NCBI RefSeq assembly: GCF_001422925.1
Contig: NZ_LMNI01000012.1
Location: forward strand, 674,195-738,194
Length of the DNA stretch: 64,000 bases
From: Microbacterium sp. Leaf288
GTDB lineage: Bacteria > Actinomycetota > Actinomycetes > Actinomycetales > Microbacteriaceae
Reading direction: 5' to 3'
Shown here piece by piece: positions 9,133 to 17,137 of this stretch. Each line of letters begins with the position of its first letter. The stretch's first letter is position 1. A program made the position numbers and the translations under genes. Under the pieces are notes generated by a model, which did no database searches, had not been told where the DNA came from, and was given only the letters and a program-made list of their open reading frames with translations.

Positions 9133-9921
9133 TCAGTCGTCGCTGTCGGTCCCCGTCGCGACCACCGCGAACTGGGCGTCCAGATCGAGTTCGACGAAGT
9201 CTCCTGCGGCGGTCAGGACCGTGACGTCCCAGGGCGACGTGCTGTCGTCGTCGGCCTCGATCTCGACGATGCGGCCGTCGGCTTCGGCGAGCGCCGCGTC
9301 CACGATCGCGGCGATCGAGTCGGCGTCGAGCACGTACTGCGGGGCGCCGTCGTCGTCGGCGGACTCCGTGGAGACGATGGATGCCTCGCCGCCGGCGTCG
9401 ACGCGCACCTCGGTCTCGGAGCCGTCCGCGGCCTCGAGCGTCACCTCGGCGCTGCCGTCGCGCTTCAGATCGATCGACGTGGGCTCGCCCTCGCCGGCGG
9501 CGGATGCGGCGTCGATCATCGCGACCAGGTCGTCGGCGGAGTCGGTGCCCAGGTTCGACACATCACCGCCGGTGCTGCCGGCGGTGTCGTCGCTCGAGTC
9601 GTCGGTGTCACGCGAGTCGTCGTCGCTCGAGTCGGACGACGCCGATGCGGCGAGGTCGCCGGCCTCATCGGCCATCTCCGCGCCCAGGGCGATGCCGCCG
9701 CCGGCGAGGATCGCGGCGGCCAGCACCGCGCCGCCGCCGATCAGCCAGCCGCGTGTGCGGCTGCGCTTCGGGGCGGGAGCGGCGTGCGCGGATCCCGTGG
9801 TCGCGTCCGCCGGACCGGCGGGAGCCGGGGCCGGAGCGGCCGCGAGCGCCTCGGGCTGACGATCGTCGGCGGGCTGCGCTGCAGCGGGGGAAGTCTCGGG
9901 GGTGCTGTTCTTGTCATCCAT
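9133..9921 (-). CDS. membrane-anchored PepSY-like protein
   Basis: This 262-residue protein has a cytoplasmic Pro/Ala-rich tail of about 60 residues, a basic stop (KRSRTR) and one transmembrane helix (GWLIGGGAVLAAAILAGGGI). An acidic, low-complexity Asp/Ser linker then leads to a C-terminal region with two PepSY-like alpha-beta-beta units (SADDLVAMIDAA ... and DADSIAAIVDAALAEADG). The topology puts the PepSY part outside the cell. PepSY proteins next to two-component systems often act as sensors or peptidase-inhibitor accessories. Here the histidine kinase gene ends 57 nt upstream, and three CTGAAG boxes lie 24-50 nt before the ATG, so the neighbouring response regulator probably controls it. 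The PepSY assignment rests on pattern only. Confidence 0.7.
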   Translation of the reverse strand: MDDKNSTPETSPAAAQPADDRQPEALAAAPAPAPAGPADATTGSAHAAPAPKRSRTRGWLIGGGAVLAAAILAGGGIALGAEMADEAGDLAASASSDSSDDDSRDTDDSSDDTAGSTGGDVSNLGTDSADDLVAMIDAASAAGEGEPTSIDLKRDGSAEVTLEAADGSETEVRVDAGGEASIVSTESADDDGAPQYVLDADSIAAIVDAALAEADGRIVEIEADDDSTSPWDVTVLTAAGDFVELDLDAQFAVVATGTDSDD

Positions 9922-9944
9922 GCTTCGATGGTGCCGAGCTGTCG

Positions 9945-9971
9945 CTGAAGCAGACCTGAAGCATCCTGAAG
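9945..9971 (-). promoter_or_regulatory. three CTGAAG direct repeats upstream of the PepSY-like gene
   Basis: CTGAAG occurs at 9945-9950, 9956-9961 and 9966-9971, so the spacing is 11 and 10 bp, about one helical turn. OmpR/PhoB-type response regulators bind such arrays. The repeats precede the ATG at 9921 by 24 nt and abut the end of the kinase gene at 9978. The same motif recurs before the regulator gene. Confidence 0.6.
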
Positions 9972-9977
9972 CGGCGT

Positions 9978-11273
9978 TCAGGGTGACGCCGGCAACGCGA
10001 CGGCGAACCGCGCGCCCCCCAGCGGCGAGTCCTCGACCCGCACGCTGCCGCCCTCGGCGTTCGCGATCGCACGCACGATCGCGAGCCCCAGCCCGCTGCC
10101 GCCGGCATCGCGCGCACGCGCCTCGTCGAGCCGCACGAACCGCTCGAAGATGCGCTCGCGCTCCTCCCCCGGAATGCCCGCGCCGTCATCGTCGACCGTC
10201 AGCAGCACCTGCCCATCGCGCTCGATCACGCCGATCGCGATCGCGCTTCGCGCGTGACGGGCGGCATTGTCGGCGAGATTGCGCAGGAGCCGGCCGAGCA
10301 GGCGGGCATCGCCGCGCACCCGCGCGGCATGGACGCCGGACGCATCCACCGCGACGCCGCCGGTGCGCAGCCGCTTCACCTCGGCGAGCGCGAGGTCGTC
10401 CAGATCGACCTCGTCCCGCTGCAGCGCCGCCCGCTCGTCGAGGCGCGCCAGCAGCAGCAGCGCGTCGACGAGCTCCTGCATTCTGAGCCCCTCGTCGTGG
10501 ACCACCCCGGCGAAGTCGTCGACGGACGTCGCCTCGGGATGCAGCTGTGCCAGTTCGGCGTGCTGGCGGATCGTCGCCAGCGGCGAACGGAGCTCGTGGG
10601 AGGCGTCGGACACGAATCGGCGCTGCGCGGTGGCGGCAGCATCCAATCGGTCCAGCATGCGATTCATCGTGCTCGCCAGCGCGGCGATCTCATCGCCCGA
10701 CGGCGGAACGACGACCCGCCGGTCGAGCCGGTCGGCCGTGATGTCGTCGACCTCCGCACGGATGCGCGAGACCGGTCGCAGGGCGCGGCCGACGACCCAC
10801 CAGGTGATCCCCGCGACCAGCGCGACCACGGCGACGACGGCGATCGCCAGCAGCAGCGCCACGGTCGCGAGCGTCTGCTGGTCGTCCTCCACCGGCACCG
10901 CGAGGAGGAGCGTGCCGTCGTCCAGCTCTTCGCGCACGACCAGCATCGGCTCGTCATCGTAGATGACGGTTCCCTCCGCGTGCGGCAGGTCGCCGCTGTC
11001 GGCTTCCTCGGACGCGGCGACGACACGCCCCTCGTCGTCGAGCACCTGCACGATGTCGTCGTCGAGCTCAGCCACCGCCGAAGCGCCCTCGGCCTCGATC
11101 CGGGTGGCGAGCTGCTCGGCGCGCGACTCGGCCGCGCGGGCGGTGGCGTCATGGATGCTGACCGACAGGATGCCGTAGAAGGCCAGTGCCCCGATGAACA
11201 GCGCTGCGGCGACCACCGCGGTCGCGGAAGCGGTGATGCGCCTGCGCAGCGAGCGGCGCCGCGGCTCAGCCAC
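9978..11273 (-). CDS. two-component sensor histidine kinase
   Basis: This membrane histidine kinase has 431 residues. Helix 1 (ASATAVVAAALFIGALAFYG) is followed by an extracellular sensor loop of about 120 residues, then helix 2 (LLLAIAVVAVVALVAGITWW). A HAMP linker follows, then HisKA with the phospho-accepting His in FVSDASHELRSPL, and an HATPase with N-box DNAARHA, G1 DDDGAGIPGEE and G2 GGSGLGLAIV. The start is GTG 11273, which overlaps the regulator stop by 8 bp (GTGGCTGA), a typical coupled arrangement. Longer open frames upstream are antisense to nothing useful and run inside the regulator gene. The signal sensed is unknown; the adjacent PepSY-like protein may be its partner. Confidence 0.9.
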   Translation of the reverse strand: MAEPRRRSLRRRITASATAVVAAALFIGALAFYGILSVSIHDATARAAESRAEQLATRIEAEGASAVAELDDDIVQVLDDEGRVVAASEEADSGDLPHAEGTVIYDDEPMLVVREELDDGTLLLAVPVEDDQQTLATVALLLAIAVVAVVALVAGITWWVVGRALRPVSRIRAEVDDITADRLDRRVVVPPSGDEIAALASTMNRMLDRLDAAATAQRRFVSDASHELRSPLATIRQHAELAQLHPEATSVDDFAGVVHDEGLRMQELVDALLLLARLDERAALQRDEVDLDDLALAEVKRLRTGGVAVDASGVHAARVRGDARLLGRLLRNLADNAARHARSAIAIGVIERDGQVLLTVDDDGAGIPGEERERIFERFVRLDEARARDAGGSGLGLAIVRAIANAEGGSVRVEDSPLGGARFAVALPASP

Positions 11274-11943
11274 CGTCGGCCGCCAGCCGGTAGCCCGCAC
11301 CGCGGACGGTCTCGATCGCGTCGCGGCCGTATGGCCGGTCGACCTTGCGCCGCAGATGCCCGACGTACACCTCGACGATGTTCGGATCCCCCTCGAAGTC
11401 GTCGTTCCACACACCGGCGATGAGGTCGCGCTTCGAAAGGACCTGCCCGCGATGGCGGATGAGGTGCTCGAGCACCGAGAACTCCCGCGACGTGAGGGCG
11501 ATCTCGGTGTCGCCACGCCAGACCCTTCGCGCTCCCGGGTCGAGCCGAAGGTCCCCCGCTTCGAGCACGGTCGGCCGCTCGATCCCGCCGCGGCGGATCA
11601 GCGCACGCAGCCGCGCGACGAGCACGGCGAACGAGAACGGCTTGGTGACGTAGTCGTCGGCCCCGGTCTCGAGCGCCTCGACCTGGTCCCACTCCCCGTC
11701 CTTGGCCGTGAGCATGAGCACGGGCGTCCAGTTCTCCTCGGCACGCAGCGCCTCGCAGACCTTCCAGCCGCTCATGCCCGGCATCATCAGGTCGAGCACG
11801 ATGGCGTCGTACGTCGTCTCGCGGGCCCGCCACAATCCGTCCACGCCGTTGTGCGCGACATCCACGCCGAAACCCTCGGCCTCGAGCCCCCGACGGATGC
11901 CGTCGGCCAGGCGCACCTCGTCATCCACCACCAGAATCCGCAT
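11266..11943 (-). CDS. OmpR-family response regulator
   Basis: This 225-residue regulator has an N-terminal receiver domain with acidic pocket VDDEV, phospho-acceptor Asp in IVLDLMMPGMSG (about residue 51), Thr in LMLTAKD and Lys in DYVTKPFS. A winged-helix Trans_reg_C domain follows (LTSREFSVLEHLIRHRGQVLSK... VYVGHLRRKVD, RGAGYRL). It is co-transcribed with the kinase, whose GTG start overlaps its stop. Two CTGAA boxes 11 bp apart lie 25-41 nt upstream of the ATG, matching the array before the PepSY-like gene, so autoregulation is likely. Confidence 0.93.
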   Translation of the reverse strand: MRILVVDDEVRLADGIRRGLEAEGFGVDVAHNGVDGLWRARETTYDAIVLDLMMPGMSGWKVCEALRAEENWTPVLMLTAKDGEWDQVEALETGADDYVTKPFSFAVLVARLRALIRRGGIERPTVLEAGDLRLDPGARRVWRGDTEIALTSREFSVLEHLIRHRGQVLSKRDLIAGVWNDDFEGDPNIVEVYVGHLRRKVDRPYGRDAIETVRGAGYRLAADGG

Positions 11944-11967
11944 CGGGTCCAGTCTGGCCCGCTGCGC

Positions 11968-11984
11968 CTGAATCCACCCTGAAG
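11968..11984 (-). promoter_or_regulatory. two CTGAA boxes upstream of the response regulator
   Basis: CTGAAT at 11968 and CTGAAG at 11979 are 11 bp apart in the 56-bp gap between the response regulator (start 11943, minus) and the macro-domain gene (start 12000, plus). They match the three-box array at 9945-9971. The short gap means the site could affect both genes. Confidence 0.55.
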
Positions 11985-11999
11985 CGCGAGACTGGGCAC

Positions 12000-12860
12000 A
12001 TGGTCACGGTCACCGCCGTTCACGGCGACATCACCCGGCAGCGCGTCGATGCGATCGTGAACGCCGCCAACAACGCGATGCGGGGCGGAGGAGGCGTCGA
12101 CGGCGCGATCCACCGCGCGGGCGGTCGCGCCGTCCTCGATGACTGCATCGCCCGGTTCCCGAATGGACTCCGCACGGGGGACGCCGGATGGACCACGGCC
12201 GGCGACCTCCCGGCGACCTGGGTGATCCACACGGTCGGCCCCAACTACGCGGCCGGTGAGCGGGACCGGGAGCTCCTCGAGTCCTGCTACCGACGAGCGC
12301 TGGAGGTCGCCGACGAGATCGGCGCCCGCAGCGTCGGCTTCCCCCTCATCAGCGCGGGGGTGTACGCGTGGCCGCTCAACGACGCCATCGATGCGGCGGT
12401 CAGCACGATCGCGAAGACCCCGACCCTCGTCGAAGAGGTCGCACTGGTCTCGTTCAGCGAAGACACGCATCGGCGGGTCCAGCCACAGGTGTATCGCCGA
12501 TTCCCGCCGCCGACAGAGCCGGGCTCGGTCGGCCGGCTGTTCGAACGGGCGCCCGCACAGATGGGCATGCGGGGCGACGCCTACCTGTGGCTCGCTCTCC
12601 GCGCGGAGTTCGCCGCGACTCCCCTGCCGTCCACGTGGTTCGAGCTTCGCCCGATGGTCGTCCAGGCAGCGGAAGGGATCATCGGCGCTCCTCTCGCTCA
12701 CACCGATGACCCCATCCACGTGCCCGAGTTCGATCCCGGTCACGGCATGTCGGCCGGCAACGTGCTGCCGTCGTGGTGGCACCACACGGGCATCCCGATC
12801 CTCATCGACCGGTTCGAGGCGGCGCAGCAGACGAACAGCTCGGAACCCGCCGAGGGCTGA
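12000..12860 (+). CDS. macro-domain (MacroD-like) protein with C-terminal extension
   Basis: This 286-residue cytoplasmic protein opens with a macro domain (residues 1-170): GDITRQRVDAIVNAANN, the GGGGVDGAIHRAGG loop, VIHTVGPNY and FPLISAGVYAWP, all in MacroD/YmdB order. Such domains hydrolyse O-acetyl-ADP-ribose or remove mono-ADP-ribose from proteins. The family is normally about 170-180 residues long. Here roughly 100 residues follow, starting at MGMRGDAYLWLALRAEF and containing SWWHHTGIPILIDRF. I do not recognise this second part. The gene diverges from the response regulator across 56 bp and ends about 107 bp before the Hcp-like gene. The macro call is firm. Confidence 0.88.
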   Translation: MVTVTAVHGDITRQRVDAIVNAANNAMRGGGGVDGAIHRAGGRAVLDDCIARFPNGLRTGDAGWTTAGDLPATWVIHTVGPNYAAGERDRELLESCYRRALEVADEIGARSVGFPLISAGVYAWPLNDAIDAAVSTIAKTPTLVEEVALVSFSEDTHRRVQPQVYRRFPPPTEPGSVGRLFERAPAQMGMRGDAYLWLALRAEFAATPLPSTWFELRPMVVQAAEGIIGAPLAHTDDPIHVPEFDPGHGMSAGNVLPSWWHHTGIPILIDRFEAAQQTNSSEPAEG

Positions 12861-12967
12861 CCGCCGACCCTCTTGCGGGGGCGGCTTGCCGGGAGTATCT
12901 GTGAGGTGGTCGTGCGAGCGACCGCGCGATGCGGGGCAAGCGCGGATACAGGCGGGGAGCGTGTGCG

Positions 12968-13435
12968 ATGGCCGATGAGCAGTTCCTCACCATCTCGTCG
13001 ATCCCCGGCGAGGTCGTCGACGACCGGCACCCGGGCGCCATCGAGGTCCTCAGCTGGAGCTGGGCGGTGTCGAACGCGGCTCCGGCCGGCGGCGGCGCGG
13101 GCGGAGGTCGTGTCGGCAAGCCGACGCTCACCGATATCGCGGTCTCGCTGCGATGGGATGCTGCAACCCCGCGTCTCTTCGACGCCTGTGCCCGCAGCAT
13201 CCGTCTGCCGGAAGCGCTGCTGTCGGCACGACGCGTGGGCATGATCGGCGACTACTTCACGATGCGCCTGCAGGACGCCGTCGTGACCTCGGCGACCACC
13301 GCGTCCGCGGGCGAGGAACCCGCCGTGCAGATCACCCTGGGGTTCGCCACCGTGACCATGACCTACCAGACGACACTGCCGGACGGCTCGCTCGGCGATC
13401 CGGTCACGGTCACGCTCGGACGCGCCCAGAGGTGA
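12968..13435 (+). CDS. Hcp-like (type VI tube family) protein
   Basis: This protein of about 155 residues resembles the Hcp1 beta-barrel family: a short start (MADEQFLTISSIPGEV), IEVLSWSWAVSN, a Gly-rich loop (GGGAGGGRVGKP), LTDIAVSLRWDAATP and a C-terminal strand pair (VQITLGFATVTMTYQ). Hcp forms hexameric tubes in type VI secretion. No other T6SS gene is visible here, and Gram-positive actinobacteria lack the classical apparatus, so its role is open. I start at ATG 12968; an in-frame ATG at 12929 would add MRGKRGYRRGACA, which is unlike the family. A hairpin at 13487-13525 follows. Confidence 0.75.
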   Translation: MADEQFLTISSIPGEVVDDRHPGAIEVLSWSWAVSNAAPAGGGAGGGRVGKPTLTDIAVSLRWDAATPRLFDACARSIRLPEALLSARRVGMIGDYFTMRLQDAVVTSATTASAGEEPAVQITLGFATVTMTYQTTLPDGSLGDPVTVTLGRAQR

Positions 13436-13486
13436 TCGGCGCCGTGGCGTTCGCGTCGCTCGCGTCGGGAGATGTAACACGCGGCA

Positions 13487-13525
13487 ACGGGTGGGAGCCC
13501 CGCACGAGGCGCGGCCCCCACCCGT
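13487..13525. terminator. bidirectional hairpin
   Basis: ACGGGTGGG (13487-13495) pairs with CCCACCCGT (13517-13525), and most of the intervening bases pair too (GCCCCGC with GCGCGGC). It lies between the convergent Hcp-like gene (stop 13435) and the lyase gene (stop 13533). Confidence 0.65.
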
Positions 13526-13532
13526 CGATGGC

Positions 13533-16500
13533 TCACTGCGCGGGGCTCACGCTCCCGAACAGGTGCAGCTCGGCGACGCCGAGGATCTGGCCGTTGACGA
13601 TGCGGACATACCGGTACCCCGTGGCGCCCTGCACCGCCCACCGCTGCCATTCGAGCGTCTTCGCGGGCGCCGCCGGCGTGAGACGGGTCCACGACTGGAG
13701 GTCGTTCGAGCCTTCCAGCCGCATGTCCGCGATGCGGGACGTGCCGTACCCGTCCTGCCGGACGAGGATCTCGGCGCCGGTCACCCTGACGCGCTTGTCA
13801 GCGCCGAGGTCCCACACATTGCCATACGTGCCGGAGTTCAGACGGGTGTCGGAGTGGGTCGCCGCGTCGCCGTCGAACATCTTCGCGGTGTACTGGGTCC
13901 ACGCTGTGTCGACTACGCCGTCCGGGCGGAGCACCCGCGCGGCGCGGAATGCGTCGTCCACCAGCCCGGCGTCGGTCGAGAGGAAGAGCTTGGACCCGTC
14001 CGACGTCGCGGCGATCGCATCCGCCGACCTGCCGTCCGGCGTGGTGAAGCGGATGTCGAACGTGACCGACCCGCCGGCTGGTGCACTCGAGGGGATCACC
14101 GCCGTCGCGACCCATTCGCCTGCCGCCGGCGACGTCACCTCGGCCGGTTCGCCCAGCACGGTGACCGCCACGTCGGTGTTGCCCGCCGGCCCCGTCATCC
14201 GCACTTCGACGCGGTCGCCGGGCACGACCCGGCCGGCCACGCCGTCCGGCGACCGGAGCGAGACGGTGTCCATGGCACCGGTCGCCTCGCTGCGCACGCC
14301 GTCGATCCGGATGTCGGCGATGCTCCAGATGCCCGGGTACGCAGGGTCGGACGGCACGCCCGGCTCGTCGACCTGGAACTTGAGGAACCGGAACCGCTGG
14401 TCGCGCACGTCCGCGCGCACGGGAATCCATTCGATCGCGGCATCCTGTCCCGCATTGGGACGCTCGGTGAGCAGCGTCCAGGTCGCTCCGTCGTCGGAGC
14501 CGTACACGTTCGTGCCCTCTGCCCGGTTGGGGAAGGTGTCTCGCGCCTGGAATCCGAACGCCGACGACGTGACCCGGAAGCCCGGGCCGAAGTCGAAGAC
14601 GATCCCCGCCACGCGCTGGTCGCCCCAGGACGTCTGGTTGTCGCCGTCCACGAGCGCACGCACCTGCGCCGACGTGAGTCCCGGTGCGCTGGCGATGCCC
14701 GAGAAGTCGAGCGTGCCGTCCGCCAGGCGAGGGCTGAGCACCTCGAGCCCCTCGACCGCGTCCCCCAGCTGCTGGAGCAGGGTGGCGAAGGTCGCCGAAT
14801 CCGCGGTCTTGCGCGCCGTCTTCGCCTGCGCGTGTACCTCTTCCACCCGCTGCCAGGATGCGGCGGTGTAGAGCTCGCGCGTTCCCTCGATGCGGTCGAG
14901 CAGCTTGCCGATCGCGGAGGCGCGGTTCGGGGCGACGGTCACCGCCACCGGAAGTGCCGTGACCGCCGCGTCGTCGGACGCGACGAGCACCAGCTGCGCG
15001 CTCCCCGAACGCGCGGGCGTCCAGCTGGCCGTGTTCCCGGAGATCGACGCACCCGCCGGGGCGTTCTGCAGCTCGATGCGGGTCTCGCCTCCGGACGCGT
15101 CGGTCGTCGCGAAGGAGCGCGTCCACGGCTCGCCTGCCACTGCCATGACGTCGACCGCCGGCGCGTCCTCGAAGATCGGCGGGGTCAGCACGCCGTTCGC
15201 CTGCGCGAGCACACCCGCGACATCGACCGAACCGTCGCCGCCGGTCGCCTTCACGAAGACGATGTTGTCGCCGACGGCGCCCGGCGTCTTGTCGAGGTGC
15301 AGATCGACCCACACGGAGCGCCACTGCCCGCCGGTATCGGGGACGACCACCTCGGCGAACGGCGCCTCGCCGCCCGTGCGTGCGAGCTCGAGGCGCGCCA
15401 CGCCGTCGCTGCGCACCCGGATCCCCACGAGAGCGGTCTTGCTGCGATCCGACCACACCGCGCGCCGGACGGCCACCTGGGCGTCGGCTGAGGCGGCGTC
15501 GAGCCTCACGAAGGCGGTGCCGTCGGCATCCTCGTCGGCGTGCGCTCCCGCACCCAGCGCCTTGCCGAAGGTTCCCACCGACAGCTCCGCGCTCGGTGCC
15601 AGTGGCGCGGCCGCGCCCTCCACCCCGGCGAGCTGCGGCGGGAACGCCACCCAGTACTCGGCGCCGGTGTAGTCCGAACCACGGTCGTTCCAGAAGTTCT
15701 GAACTCCCGAGCCGTAGTAGTACAGCGGTCCATCGCGGTGCTCGTAGAGTTCGGCGACGTGGGGCGCCTCGGTCTCCACGTCGACGCCGGCGACGTAGCG
15801 GTACTGCAGGTACGCCTCACTGAGTGGATCCTGCAGTCGGCCGCGATACGCCTGCGAGATCGCGCCGCCCTCGTTCGCGGGGATGTACGGCACCTCTTCG
15901 CCCATCATGAAGGCGTCGAACGTGTCGGCGCCGGCGAGGATGCGGTTGTCGAGGAACCGGTACGGCGAGACCGCGTCCGGGGCGTCCGAGACGGTGCCGG
16001 CCACGGGGTCGAGCGTCGTGCCCTGGTTGTCGACGAGGCGCGCGAGGGCGACGAGCAGATCCACGTCGCCCTGCCCGTGGGCCTGGTCACGCAGCATCTC
16101 CATGTGCTGGACGAAGGACTGCCCGGTGGTGTTGCCGGGGGCGTCTGCGGGGACCTCTCGGAAGATCGAGGCGAGCGCCCCGTTGACGTTTCCGCCATAC
16201 AGGTCGTGCTCGCTCTGGTAGCCCGCGTTGACCGTGAACCATTCGACGCGCTCGGCGTACAGATCGGCGTCGTCGAGGAAGATCGCCGCGGCGACCATGC
16301 CGATCACGCCGTACAGATGCTGGTTCCACAGCCGGTTCGGAGAGTACAGGAACGTGTCGAGCACCGGGTGCACGAGGTTGTCCTCGATGCGCTGCTGGTC
16401 CTGGGCGGTCCACCGCAGGTCGTACCCGCCGAGCGAGTCGCTCACCGGCTCGGTGCCACGCAGCACTTCCGCCGCGATCAGCATGTAGTACAGCGGCACG

Positions 16501-17021
16501 CCGGTGTGGATGTGGGCGTCGGCGAAGTACGCGTACTTCGCCGGGTCGAGGCTGCTCCAGGTGCGCAGCACGTGGAGCGCGTTGGCCCGGTACTGCTCAT
16601 CGCCGGTCACCACGTACTCGAGCGCCTGGGCCATCGCCCCCAGGCTGTCGCGCAGCGCGCTGGAGCGCATGCCCGCGCTCGCGTACGCGTCGTTCTTCGG
16701 GGTGTCGGTACCCGGCCTTGCATTCTCCGCCCGGAAGTCGCGCGCCGCGTACCGGGTCTGCGACATCGCCTCGTAGTAGCTCGCCCACGGGTCGACCCCG
16801 GCGAGCACCTGCGTGCGCATGTTCTCGAGGTGGTCCGCGGTGAAGCCGAGGCCCGGGTGAGAGAACCCGGCGTCGCTGACGGTGCGGACGATCTCGGGTG
16901 GTGGTGGCGCCGCGTGCGCGGCTGCCGGCTGAGCGGCCACGAGGGCTCCGCCGAGCACCAGCAGCCCTGCTGTGAGGGCCCCGACCACCTGGTGGAAACG
17001 ACGTCGTCGTGCGATCTTCAT
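13533..17021 (-). CDS. secreted multidomain alginate-lyase-like polysaccharide lyase
   Basis: This exported enzyme has about 1162 residues. A signal peptide (MKIARRRRFHQ, then LVLGGALVAAQPAAAHA) precedes an alpha/alpha-toroid resembling the alginate lyase family (PF05426). Signature-like stretches are NRLWNQHLYGVIGM and MLRDQAHGQGDVDLL. Next come a CBM-like beta-domain, a putative Ig domain (VAVTVAPNR end) and two F5/8 type C modules: one with YGSDDGATWTLL, the other with LEGSNDLQSWTRL near the C-terminus. Such enzymes cleave uronate-containing polysaccharides outside the cell. I start at ATG 17021, which has AGAGAG just upstream. A LacI-type operator at 17070-17085 resembles those of the upstream sugar operon, so it probably belongs to that regulon. 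The true substrate is unproven. Confidence 0.82.
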   Translation of the reverse strand: MKIARRRRFHQVVGALTAGLLVLGGALVAAQPAAAHAAPPPPEIVRTVSDAGFSHPGLGFTADHLENMRTQVLAGVDPWASYYEAMSQTRYAARDFRAENARPGTDTPKNDAYASAGMRSSALRDSLGAMAQALEYVVTGDEQYRANALHVLRTWSSLDPAKYAYFADAHIHTGVPLYYMLIAAEVLRGTEPVSDSLGGYDLRWTAQDQQRIEDNLVHPVLDTFLYSPNRLWNQHLYGVIGMVAAAIFLDDADLYAERVEWFTVNAGYQSEHDLYGGNVNGALASIFREVPADAPGNTTGQSFVQHMEMLRDQAHGQGDVDLLVALARLVDNQGTTLDPVAGTVSDAPDAVSPYRFLDNRILAGADTFDAFMMGEEVPYIPANEGGAISQAYRGRLQDPLSEAYLQYRYVAGVDVETEAPHVAELYEHRDGPLYYYGSGVQNFWNDRGSDYTGAEYWVAFPPQLAGVEGAAAPLAPSAELSVGTFGKALGAGAHADEDADGTAFVRLDAASADAQVAVRRAVWSDRSKTALVGIRVRSDGVARLELARTGGEAPFAEVVVPDTGGQWRSVWVDLHLDKTPGAVGDNIVFVKATGGDGSVDVAGVLAQANGVLTPPIFEDAPAVDVMAVAGEPWTRSFATTDASGGETRIELQNAPAGASISGNTASWTPARSGSAQLVLVASDDAAVTALPVAVTVAPNRASAIGKLLDRIEGTRELYTAASWQRVEEVHAQAKTARKTADSATFATLLQQLGDAVEGLEVLSPRLADGTLDFSGIASAPGLTSAQVRALVDGDNQTSWGDQRVAGIVFDFGPGFRVTSSAFGFQARDTFPNRAEGTNVYGSDDGATWTLLTERPNAGQDAAIEWIPVRADVRDQRFRFLKFQVDEPGVPSDPAYPGIWSIADIRIDGVRSEATGAMDTVSLRSPDGVAGRVVPGDRVEVRMTGPAGNTDVAVTVLGEPAEVTSPAAGEWVATAVIPSSAPAGGSVTFDIRFTTPDGRSADAIAATSDGSKLFLSTDAGLVDDAFRAARVLRPDGVVDTAWTQYTAKMFDGDAATHSDTRLNSGTYGNVWDLGADKRVRVTGAEILVRQDGYGTSRIADMRLEGSNDLQSWTRLTPAAPAKTLEWQRWAVQGATGYRYVRIVNGQILGVAELHLFGSVSPAQ

Positions 17022-17069
17022 CGATCTCTCTTCTGTGTCTGCGCCGTACGAGATGACGACGCGGGTGGA

Positions 17070-17085
17070 TGGATAGCGTTTGCCA
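17070..17085. promoter_or_regulatory. LacI-type operator before the lyase gene
   Basis: TGGATAGCGTTTGCCA is a pseudo-palindrome around a central CG. Its right half, CGTTTGCCA, is identical to that of the operator at 26861-26876, and its left half, TGGATAGCG, matches the operator at 28012-28027 read in reverse. It lies 49 nt upstream of the ATG at 17021. Confidence 0.7.
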
Positions 17086-17137
17086 TTTAACGAATGCCAC
17101 AAAGACGGGGTTGCGTCAACCCCTGATCAGGAGCGGT

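Noticed and set aside
12968..13435. A type VI secretion locus
   Set aside because: Only the Hcp-like gene is present; no sheath, baseplate, ClpV or VgrG gene occurs in the window.
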